The translations under genes were made by a program, and so were the position numbers. From NCBI RefSeq assembly GCF_001556865.1, contig NZ_LSJY01000007.1, forward strand, positions 1-12,806: a DNA stretch of 12,806 bases. The letters are read 5' to 3'. This stretch comes from Sphingobium sp. CCH11-B1. GTDB lineage: Bacteria > Pseudomonadota > Alphaproteobacteria > Sphingomonadales > Sphingomonadaceae. This document shows positions 6,301-12,806 of the stretch, piece by piece. Within the stretch, counting starts at the first letter, position 1. Each line of letters opens with the position of its first letter. The notes under the pieces are model-generated. The model was not told the DNA's origin. It saw nothing but the letters and a program-made list of their open reading frames with translations, and did not search any database.

Positions 6301-7962
6301 ATGCGCCAAGAACAGATGCGAACCACACTGAAAGAGCGTTATTTCAAGCGAATTGCAGACGCGATCCTGACGGCGTCTGTTCATGTCGATGCGTTCCTGG
6401 CAGCTCCGCGCGCCTATCTGACTGCGACAAAATGGTGGATTTTGCGCAAACGAGTGCGCGCACGCGGTCAGTTTGCGGTTCTGCTTAGCCGATCGCCACG
6501 TGCCTATATGCTATGGGCGCTGCGTGCCGAGAGGGGCGGGGTACTTGCCAGCGCCGCCGATGTCTCGCCGCCAATCGTCGCGCTGATCGATATTCGTGGC
6601 AATGTGACAGCGCGCGACCCGCAGCGCCAGTTGGACCTCACGATCAATAGCCTGTTGGCCGACGGTGTGGCCGCGATCCTGGTTGGGTCGCCTGAAACGC
6701 CTGATCTGGCCGCTGTTCGGGCAGCCATCAACTGGAGCGGCGGGGCGTGGCTGATGCCAGTTGCATCAGGCGACAGGATCGCGCCGGGCACCGCCGACGC
6801 CTATCGCGCAGCGATGCCGGCGAAGAGCACTGGCGCCTACCTTCTTTATGCCGACGATGACGGCATCGAACGCTCGGATCGGCGGAACAATCCCTATTTC
6901 AAACCCGACTGGAACGCGGAGCTGTTCCGTCATCACGACTATTTGACAGGCTCGTGCCTGCTGCAAGCGGACTGCGCTGATTGGGACAGATTGAAGGACA
7001 CGCAGGATTGGCCCGCGCAGCTGACAAGACGGATCATTGAGGCGGGCGCGGTCCCGCAGCACGTGCGGCAGATCCTGCATCATCGCCGCCACAGGCCCGT
7101 ACCGCGCGTGCCTGCCCAGACCATCACCATCGCAGCCGATCTGCCGCCACTTTCAGTGGTAGTGCCGACCCGCAACCGGGTCGATCTGCTGCGAACTTGC
7201 ATTAATGGTGTGGTGGCGGCCGATTATCCAGATTTAGAGGTCATCATTGTCGACAATGACAGTGACGATCCAACTACGCTAGCCTATCTCGCCGGGCTCG
7301 ATCCTGCACGACACCGCGTGCTGCGCCATACCGGGCCTTTCAACTATTCTACGATCAACAATCGCGCCGTGGCGCAGGCCCGGGGCCGTCTGCTTTGCCT
7401 GCTCAACAATGATATCGAGACAACCGACCGGACGTGGCTCGCCACCCTGGCGACGCAGGCTCTCCGGCCAGAGGTCGGGGCGGTGGGTGCGAGGCTCCTT
7501 TATCCTGACGGACGCATTCAACATGCTGGCGTGGTCATCGGCGTCGGTAATGCCGCGGGTCATGCCCACCGTTGCTTGCGCCCCGACGAGGACGGTTATT
7601 TCCACCGTCATAGTCTGCCGCAATTCACCATGGCGGTGACTGCCGCCTGCCTGGTGGTGGCGCGGGAGAAGTTTCTGGCGGTTGGCGGGCTCAATGAAGT
7701 CGATTTCCCCGTCGCTTTCAACGATGTCGATCTGTGTTTGCGGCTCAACCAGAGAGGCTGGCAATCGCTCTATGAGCCGCGTGCGACACTAATTCATCAT
7801 GAATCGGTCTCGCGCGGGTTGGATCAGGACCCGGTTGGCGCGGCGCGCTTCGCAGGCGAACTGGCCGCGCTCCAGCGCCTGTGGAAGACCAACGAGATCG
7901 TCGATCCCTTTCATCATCCTCATCTCAGTCGCGCGAGCGAGCGCTTTGCGGTGGCGCTATGA
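6301..7962 (+). CDS. GT2-family glycosyltransferase with tandem domains, the first degenerate
   Basis: The 553-residue protein contains a C-terminal GT-A fold GT2 domain at about 284-530: LSVVVPTRNRVDLLRTC (284-300), IIVDNDSDD (315-323), the DxD-like NNDIE (369-373), LLYPDGRIQHAGVVIGVGNAAGHAHR in the middle, the catalytic FNDVDLCLRL (473-482) and HHESVSRG (499-506). This is the rhamnosyltransferase-like pattern of polysaccharide synthesis enzymes. Residues 90-265 look like a second, eroded GT2 domain: YADDDGIE (183-190) and NPYFKPDWN (197-205) remain, but the nucleotide-binding start is not recognisable. The start is uncertain: ATG 6301, GTG 6280 and ATG 6316 are all possible, and none has a well-spaced ribosome-binding site (gggag ends 1 nt before 6301). 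The frame ends 23 nt before the DUF5672 start, suggesting an operon. Donor and acceptor are unknown. Confidence 0.85.
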   Translation: MRQEQMRTTLKERYFKRIADAILTASVHVDAFLAAPRAYLTATKWWILRKRVRARGQFAVLLSRSPRAYMLWALRAERGGVLASAADVSPPIVALIDIRGNVTARDPQRQLDLTINSLLADGVAAILVGSPETPDLAAVRAAINWSGGAWLMPVASGDRIAPGTADAYRAAMPAKSTGAYLLYADDDGIERSDRRNNPYFKPDWNAELFRHHDYLTGSCLLQADCADWDRLKDTQDWPAQLTRRIIEAGAVPQHVRQILHHRRHRPVPRVPAQTITIAADLPPLSVVVPTRNRVDLLRTCINGVVAADYPDLEVIIVDNDSDDPTTLAYLAGLDPARHRVLRHTGPFNYSTINNRAVAQARGRLLCLLNNDIETTDRTWLATLATQALRPEVGAVGARLLYPDGRIQHAGVVIGVGNAAGHAHRCLRPDEDGYFHRHSLPQFTMAVTAACLVVAREKFLAVGGLNEVDFPVAFNDVDLCLRLNQRGWQSLYEPRATLIHHESVSRGLDQDPVGAARFAGELAALQRLWKTNEIVDPFHHPHLSRASERFAVAL

Positions 7963-7985
7963 GTAGGGCAGGGGCAGAGGCCCGC

Positions 7986-8735
7986 ATGGCGCTGCCGCAG
8001 GTGACGCTTTGCGCGGTCAGCTGCATCAATGTGGCAGCGACGGTGCGAGCAATGGACCATAGTCTGGCGCAGATCGATGTTGCCGCTGCGCGCTTGTTCA
8101 CCGACGTCCCCCTCAGCCCGCCGCACCCGGACATAGAGGTTGTGCTGATCCCGCGAATTGCCTCTTCGGCCGCCTATTCCGATTTCCTGCTCAACCGTCT
8201 GGTCGAGCATGTCGATACCAGTCATTGCTTGATCATCCAGTGGGACGGGCACGTGATCGACGCGAACCGATGGCGATCCGAGTTTCTCGACCATGACTAT
8301 ATAGGGGCGAGTTGGCCGCAATTCGCCGATGGCCATGATGTCGGCAACGGGGGGTTTTCGCTGCGCTCCCGGCGGCTGATGCAACTTTGCCGCGATCCGG
8401 CTTTCAAACAGCACCACCCCGAGGACGTCGCGATTGGGCGGATCAATCGCGACTGGCTGGAAGACCAGGGGATGAGCTTCGCTCCGCGCGGGCTTGCAGA
8501 TCTGTTTTCGGCAGAGCGGGCAGGCGATGTCGGTCGCAGTTTCGGTTATCATGGGGCTTGGCTGATGCCGCAGGCGATCGGCATTCCCGATTTCTGGGCG
8601 CTCTACCCCGAACTGGACGACAGGGGGACTATCCGGCATGATTTTGCTGCCATTCTGAAGCAGATAGGGCGGGGCCGGGGAGGGCTGCCGCGCGCTGCGA
8701 GGCTGATTCGTGACCAGATGTTCTGGCATTGCTAA
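7986..8735 (+). CDS. DUF5672 family protein (glycan-associated, function unknown)
   Basis: The 249-residue protein shows the DUF5672 pattern: VTLCAVSCINVAATVRAMDHSL (6-27), CLIIQWDGHVIDANRWRSEF (81-100), HDYIGASWPQF (103-113), VGNGGFSLRSRRLM (119-132) and HPEDVAIGRINRDWLE (144-159). Members sit in polysaccharide loci, often beside glycosyltransferases. Their WDG and GNGGFSLRS motifs recall GT-A type enzymes, so it may itself be a glycosyltransferase, but this is not established. I prefer the ATG at 7986 because AGAGG (7976-7980) lies 5 nt upstream and family members begin near LPQVTL. An ATG at 7959 overlaps the upstream stop as ATGA and would add nine residues. Either way it is closely coupled to the GT2 gene and followed 16 nt later by the dioxygenase gene. 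Confidence 0.8.
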   Translation: MALPQVTLCAVSCINVAATVRAMDHSLAQIDVAAARLFTDVPLSPPHPDIEVVLIPRIASSAAYSDFLLNRLVEHVDTSHCLIIQWDGHVIDANRWRSEFLDHDYIGASWPQFADGHDVGNGGFSLRSRRLMQLCRDPAFKQHHPEDVAIGRINRDWLEDQGMSFAPRGLADLFSAERAGDVGRSFGYHGAWLMPQAIGIPDFWALYPELDDRGTIRHDFAAILKQIGRGRGGLPRAARLIRDQMFWHC

Positions 8736-8751
8736 CCACTGTCTTTACGCC

Positions 8752-9729
8752 ATGAAGGATCAGACGCGTTTGAACCATATCTTCCCGGGCCTGCCGCTCA
8801 TCGAATCCCCGCTCTACTCCAGGCTTAAAGCCGACTGGGGGCTGACTCCGGAGGAAGAGCGCATCGCCGATGATCTGCATGTCAAAGGCTATGCCGTGTT
8901 CGACTTCCCCGATCCGGAGATCGACGCGCGGATCGAGCGGATAAAGGAGCATCTGGCGCCGCGCTACGGCATCGATTTCGACAGCCCCGGCAGCGACAAG
9001 ACCGGCGGCGAACGTCGGGTCCAGGATGCATGGCAGTTTGACGAGGATGTCCGCGCGATCGCCGCCAATCAAGTGGTGATTGAGCTGCTCGGCAAGCTGT
9101 ACGGCCGAAGCGCGTTTCCTTTCCAGACGCTCAACTTCCCCGTCGGCACCCAGCAGGATGCGCATTCGGACTCGGTCCATTTCTCCAGTCTTCCCGAACG
9201 CTTCATGTGCGGCGTGTGGCTGGCGATGGAGGATGTGGGGCCTGATCAGGGACCTCTCTTCTACTATCCCGGATCGCACAGCTGGCCGATCATGACCAAC
9301 AGCCTGATCGGGCGGCGCGGCTATGGCAGTGACCTGATGTCGGCACAGGACCCCTATGGCCCGGCCTGGCGCGCCCTGTGCGAGGTGCACGGCGCGCAGG
9401 AAGAAGTATTTCTGGCACGCAAGGGGCAGGCCCTTATCTGGTGCGCCAATTTGCTCCACGGCGGGAGCTGGCAGAATGATCCGACATTGACCCGCTGGTC
9501 CCAGGTGACGCACTATTATTTCGATGACAGCATCTATTACACGCCGGCTTTTTCCGATGAGGCGGTAGGACGGCTAGATTTGCGCAATCTCAGATCCATC
9601 GCTGATGGAAAGCATCAGCCAAATATGTACTTGGGGGAAGAGTTAGAGCTGTTGGGAAAAGGCACACAGCGACAGCGGCAGGGATTGCGGCGCAGGGTTT
9701 TAAAAGCCCTGCGCCGCCTGCATGATTAA
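8752..9729 (+). CDS. Phytanoyl-CoA dioxygenase (PhyH)-family Fe(II)/2-oxoglutarate oxygenase
   Basis: This 325-residue protein has the double-stranded beta-helix signatures of the PhyH family. The metal motif HxD is H138-S-D140 in AHSDSVHF, the distal histidine is H236 in LLHGGS, and R248 (LTRWSQVTHYY) is placed to bind 2-oxoglutarate. GPLFYYPGSHSWP (167-179) is the characteristic PhyH loop. All catalytic residues are present, so it should hydroxylate or otherwise oxidise a substrate using O2. The substrate cannot be read from sequence; the glycosyltransferase context hints at a sugar, lipid or glycan part. The ATG at 8752 (MKDQTRLNHI) was chosen over an in-frame upstream codon that overlaps the DUF5672 gene; no clear ribosome-binding site is visible, so coupling to the upstream gene is likely. 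The C-terminal coding end contains a strong hairpin. Confidence 0.88.
   Translation: MKDQTRLNHIFPGLPLIESPLYSRLKADWGLTPEEERIADDLHVKGYAVFDFPDPEIDARIERIKEHLAPRYGIDFDSPGSDKTGGERRVQDAWQFDEDVRAIAANQVVIELLGKLYGRSAFPFQTLNFPVGTQQDAHSDSVHFSSLPERFMCGVWLAMEDVGPDQGPLFYYPGSHSWPIMTNSLIGRRGYGSDLMSAQDPYGPAWRALCEVHGAQEEVFLARKGQALIWCANLLHGGSWQNDPTLTRWSQVTHYYFDDSIYYTPAFSDEAVGRLDLRNLRSIADGKHQPNMYLGEELELLGKGTQRQRQGLRRRVLKALRRLHD
9687..9717 (+). repeat. Strong hairpin inside the 3' end of the dioxygenase gene
   Basis: GCGGCGCAGGG (9687-9697) is an exact inverted repeat of CCCTGCGCCGC (9707-9717). The spacer TTTTAAAAG can extend the stem by a G-U and A-U pairs. It lies in codons for the Arg/Leu-rich tail, 12 nt before the stop. 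It could stabilise the 3' end of the mRNA or act with the downstream terminator hairpin; chance from Arg/Ala codons is also possible. Confidence 0.6.
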
Positions 9730-9751
9730 TCGCTCGGCAGGACATGAATAG

Positions 9752-9791
9752 CGCGAAAAGGGTCAAACATACAGGCCTAGCCCTTTTCGCG
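9752..9791. terminator. Bidirectional terminator-like hairpin between convergent genes
   Basis: CGCGAAAAGGG (9752-9762) and CCCTTTTCGCG (9781-9791) form an exact 11-bp stem around an 18-nt loop. It fills most of the 67-bp gap between the dioxygenase stop (9729) and the stop of the opposing glycosyltransferase gene (9797), as expected for a shared terminator. The T-run lies within the stem rather than after it, so it is not a textbook intrinsic terminator. Confidence 0.55.
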
Positions 9792-9796
9792 AAGCT

Positions 9797-12550
9797 TTAG
9801 GCAGCCATCGTCATTACTGCGGGCACGGGCTTGTTTAGGATTTTCGCGTACAGGTTGCTGTATATTTCGACTAGCGGACCCATATCGTACCTGTTGCCCA
9901 GTTCCCTCGCATTCTTGCCCAGTTCCTCGCGTAACTGGGTCTCGAGGATCGTTTCCATTGATTGCGCAAATGCTGCGATGAACTGGTCAGTATCGCGCAC
10001 TGCCTTGACGATGATCCCGCCGCGTACGCCGTTTTCATTTTCCAGCATATTGCTGATTTCGCCGACATCGCTGGCGACGACCGGAGTCCCCACCTGCAGC
10101 GACTGGATGATGCATAGCGGATAGGATTCACCAGCAAACCGGGTTGGCACAATGGCGACGTCACTCATCCGGTAAAGGCCATGAATACGGGCTTGGTAGC
10201 CCAAAAAGCTAATATCAGGATCGTTGCCGTATTTCTTGCGGTGGCGATCTGGCTCGTCACCCTCTCCGACCAGGCACAGGTGCATGGGTTGTTTGGGATT
10301 ACGTTTGCGGATCTGACAAAAGGCTTCGATCGCGGTGCGCCAACCCTTACGCTTGATACCACGCGCGACTAGCGTGAATACGATCGCATCTTCGGCGATG
10401 CCCATTTCTGCACGGGTCTGTGGATAGGGCAGCGGATCAATCGGCATGGCGTTGGCCATCTTCGTAAAGCGGGCCTCGGCGATGCCCTGTCCCTTTAGCG
10501 GAAGAAGGTTTTTGTCGGCGGTATAAACAAAGTGGTCAATCGGCTGCGCGATCCGTTTCATCATCTCGGGCGGGATGTCCGATGCTTCATAGGAGCCATG
10601 GAGTGTCACTACATAAGGCACTTCCGGATCGAGGTTCCACATGTGGTAGAAGTGCATTTCTGCCCCAACGGTATGCGAATGGATAAGGGATACGCCAGCC
10701 TTTCGGATGAAACGTTCGCAGCCGTACTCCGTTACCCATGCTGCGTCATAGACTGATACGGCCGGGTTGAGCGATGCGCGCATGTGCTCGTTCACCTCTT
10801 CGGACACGAAGATAAGCATCGAGACAATCCAGCCTGCATCGATAAGGCTATTCGCTAGCTGAATCGGGAAATTTTCCCCACCCCCGGGTACGAAGCCCAG
10901 CATGGCTAAAAGGATATGCCCCTTTTTGCGCGTTACTGCGAGCATCTTGTCGAGATTACAGTGAAGTTCGAGAGGGCCGTGCGTTTCCTCTACCTTAAAG
11001 TAAAGGTATTGCTCTAAAATGTTGTTGTAGAACTTAATGACTGTTGAATGCGGGACATCCCAAGTCTTGCGCATCTCAATCATCACACGCTCAAGTTCGG
11101 AATAGAATCCGGTTCCGTTGAACGAGCTTGAGGACGTGTTCGATCCATGGCGCCGGAAATAGGACACCGCTTCGGGTTCCCAAGCGATTTGCCCACCTCC
11201 GGCGATTTGCAGATACAGATACCAATCACCTACCACCCGATAGGAAGCTGCTTCTTCCCAGACGTGCAGGGCGATGGGTTGGCGTCGGAATAGACAGCCG
11301 CCCACGTTTGCGATCACGTTGCTGACTCCGAAGCCATGAGCGAACCAGTCGGCTGCCGGACGAACCAGTGACGTTCCCCATATACCCGGCTCCGCATGTT
11401 CGCGATAAGTGTCGAGCCAGAGGTTGGGGGAACCTTCGATGTCGGTTTCAAGGATGCGTCCGAAGGCCATCTGGACACTGTCGTCGGCAAAAAAGGGGAC
11501 GAGTTTCTCTACAAAGTCCGGTTCGCAAAAGTCGTCACTCTCGCAGATCCAGACCAGTTCTCCGTCGGCGCTCTCAACGCCCTTGCGCCACTGGTTGAAG
11601 ACGCCGCCCGAATTGACCACGTTGTACATCTTTTTGATGCGACCGGGGTATCGCTCTACGTAGCCATCAATGACCTCGCGGCTGTTGTCGCTCGAACAGT
11701 CGTCAAGCACCGTGATCTCAATGTTGGGATACGTCTGCGCCAAGATGGAATCGAGACGTTGCGCCAGGAATCGACCGTGGTTGTAGTTGGGAACGATTGC
11801 CGAGACTTTTGGAGCGTAACGCTTTTTTGCAATTTTTTGCCTGAAAGATATCGCTGCTCGAAGTTCCTGCTTGCCGTGAAGCGCCCAGTGAACGAACGGG
11901 TTCATTCCCGAAGCAGCGATGTCGGTATATAGACTGAGATAGAAATTAGTCGAAAAATTGCTGCTCGGATTGCGCCGTTCTAGCCATCCCAACGTCATGT
12001 AGTGCAAGAACGGATCCATGCCTGAAATCCGCACCTCAGGATATTCGTCGATGTAGTAGGCTTCGTCGAATTCATCACGCAGCGAGGCGATCTCTTGCGG
12101 AGTGAGTCCGCGAAGGGCCTCTTCTTCGGAAAGCGGCGTGATGGGCGCGATGTGCTCGACACCTGCAGGGCCAGTGTCTTGGCCAGGCATGTCGATCAGC
12201 GCGGGCAGGTCGGGCATGGAGTCGCTTGCGACGACATCGGGCGCATCTGCGGCAGCAGCGGTGTCGGGCGCGTCGCCGCCGAAAAGGTGGTGGAAAAGCG
12301 GATGCTGTCCCGAACCGATGAGCTGGGAATGCTTGAGCAAATATTCCAGCGTACGAAAAGAGGCGTTAGGGTTACGACCCTGCCGCCAACCGTGCCTCAG
12401 GTAATGAATGAAAAGGTCTTCAAGGTCGGTTTCAATTTCTGGATTATGAGCCTTATAGTATTCATTATCAAAATTAGCATATGCAATTTTCCGTTGATGA
12501 GAGCTTAGCTTGCTAAGACCTCCGTCTTTTTCATCATTACTAAATTGCAT
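9797..12550 (-). CDS. Large multidomain glycosyltransferase: N-terminal repeats + GT2 + GT4
   Basis: The 917-residue protein has three parts. Residues 27-92 and 161-231 carry two copies of a repeat (FDNEYYKAHNPEIE...FIHYLRHGWRQGRNPN and FDEAYYIDEYPEV...FLHYMTLGWLERRNPS), each followed by a YL-SG-HPLF/NPFVHW half-repeat, with an Ala/Asp/Pro-rich linker at 93-135. A GT2 domain spans about 248-475: VSAIVPNYNHG, VLDDCSSDNS, DxD-like CESDDF (336-341), GDWYLYL (441-447). A GT4-like GT-B domain spans about 545-905: FVPGGGEN (553-560), HSHTVGAEMH (624-633), LVARGIKRKGW (727-737), LVGEGDE (760-766), FAGESYPLCIIQSLQVGTPV (805-824). The usual second Glu of the E-X7-E motif is Q816. The ATG at 12550 follows GGAG by about 6 nt, better than a start at 12637. 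It is less GC-rich than its neighbours, suggesting separate acquisition. It probably adds successive sugars to a surface glycan; substrates are unknown. Confidence 0.88.
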   Translation of the reverse strand: MQFSNDEKDGGLSKLSSHQRKIAYANFDNEYYKAHNPEIETDLEDLFIHYLRHGWRQGRNPNASFRTLEYLLKHSQLIGSGQHPLFHHLFGGDAPDTAAAADAPDVVASDSMPDLPALIDMPGQDTGPAGVEHIAPITPLSEEEALRGLTPQEIASLRDEFDEAYYIDEYPEVRISGMDPFLHYMTLGWLERRNPSSNFSTNFYLSLYTDIAASGMNPFVHWALHGKQELRAAISFRQKIAKKRYAPKVSAIVPNYNHGRFLAQRLDSILAQTYPNIEITVLDDCSSDNSREVIDGYVERYPGRIKKMYNVVNSGGVFNQWRKGVESADGELVWICESDDFCEPDFVEKLVPFFADDSVQMAFGRILETDIEGSPNLWLDTYREHAEPGIWGTSLVRPAADWFAHGFGVSNVIANVGGCLFRRQPIALHVWEEAASYRVVGDWYLYLQIAGGGQIAWEPEAVSYFRRHGSNTSSSSFNGTGFYSELERVMIEMRKTWDVPHSTVIKFYNNILEQYLYFKVEETHGPLELHCNLDKMLAVTRKKGHILLAMLGFVPGGGENFPIQLANSLIDAGWIVSMLIFVSEEVNEHMRASLNPAVSVYDAAWVTEYGCERFIRKAGVSLIHSHTVGAEMHFYHMWNLDPEVPYVVTLHGSYEASDIPPEMMKRIAQPIDHFVYTADKNLLPLKGQGIAEARFTKMANAMPIDPLPYPQTRAEMGIAEDAIVFTLVARGIKRKGWRTAIEAFCQIRKRNPKQPMHLCLVGEGDEPDRHRKKYGNDPDISFLGYQARIHGLYRMSDVAIVPTRFAGESYPLCIIQSLQVGTPVVASDVGEISNMLENENGVRGGIIVKAVRDTDQFIAAFAQSMETILETQLREELGKNARELGNRYDMGPLVEIYSNLYAKILNKPVPAVMTMAA

Positions 12551-12624
12551 GCTCACTCCGGGTCGCTTGTGGGGCAAGTAAAAAGGTATGCGAAGCTGAA
12601 ATTTTACGCTGATTATCTTAAAAT

Positions 12625-12653
12625 ACGCTATTTTCAATCATAGCCTTGGTCAA
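12625..12653 (-). promoter_or_regulatory. Possible promoter of the large glycosyltransferase gene
   Basis: In the AT-rich leader, TTGACC (12653-12648) is followed after 17 bp by TAGCGT (12630-12625) on the minus strand, about 75 bp upstream of the ATG at 12550. The -10 is a poor match. An alternative pairing, TTGAAA with TAATCA, overlaps it. Confidence 0.28.
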
Positions 12654-12806
12654 TGTTTTCATCATAGCAAAAGGCGTTTCGATGCAAACATGCACCGTCG
12701 CATTGGCTGGCAAGGTAAGGGCACGCTACTGCATGCAACGAAGCCCCAGGCTAACCCGGCTTATTCACGAGACTGAGGCTCCGGGCTTTTTGAGTGGTGG
12801 TGCGTT
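12654..12806. other. Right-edge non-coding stretch; possible mobile-element border
   Basis: I can support no gene here. AAGCCC (12741-12746) pairs with GGGCTT (12783-12788), followed by more T residues, which could be a terminator for a plus-strand transcript, but the 36-nt loop is long. On the minus strand, ctcgtgaataagccgggtta resembles sequence I associate with ends of IS1380-family elements; this is a weak memory-based match. Unresolved because the window ends at 12806. Confidence 0.25.

Noticed and set aside
7920..9513. Minus-strand frames of 269 and 294 codons opposite DUF5672 and the dioxygenase
   Set aside because: The plus-strand frames carry clear conserved motifs; the opposite frames have none.
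11396..11932. A 178-codon plus-strand frame opposite the GT2 domain of the large glycosyltransferase
   Set aside because: Antisense to well-conserved GT2 motifs, with no recognisable domain.
12551..12637. 29-residue N-terminal extension of the large glycosyltransferase from 12637
   Set aside because: The ATG at 12550 has a well-placed GGAG site, while the extension is AT-rich leader without family features.

Overview
The window looks like part of a plasmid (or plasmid-derived replicon) from a GC-rich alphaproteobacterium, most likely a sphingomonad. The reasons are the small ParA/ribbon-helix-helix partition pair, an IS6100-like end at the left edge, the GC-rich codon use, and the glycosyltransferase types. 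The genus assignment is inference, since there is no rRNA or other phylogenetic marker.

Left part (1-6300): a plasmid partition operon read on the minus strand is cut in two by a complete Tn3-family transposon. The 5' end of parA (Walker A and DADPN motif) lies at 6050-6178. The 3' part lies at 552-1138 and overlaps the downstream parB-like gene (196-555). The 4911-bp transposon (1139-6049) has 38-bp inverted repeats matching at 33 positions and an exact 5-bp target duplication (gatag). Removing the transposon and one gatag restores a continuous 236-codon parA frame. From left to right the transposon carries a MarR-type regulator with a C-terminal CX2C-X4-CX2C cluster, a divergent DUF417 (YkgB/RclC-like) membrane protein with a 15-bp palindrome between the two, a res-like site, tnpR and tnpA. 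A cluster of TACC/GGTA repeats past parB, with a related motif upstream of parA, is a candidate centromere/operator set.

Right part (6300-12650): a glycan-related block. Three co-directional plus-strand genes encode a tandem GT2 glycosyltransferase whose first domain is degenerate, a DUF5672 protein and a phytanoyl-CoA dioxygenase (PhyH)-family Fe(II)/2-oxoglutarate oxygenase. They converge on a 917-residue minus-strand protein that joins N-terminal repeats, a GT2 domain and a GT4 domain. An 11-bp-stem hairpin separates the convergent genes. The block probably builds or decorates a surface polysaccharide; the acceptor is unknown. The last ~150 bp hold no gene I can support and may be the edge of another mobile element.

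I found no RNA genes, CRISPR array or replication initiator.
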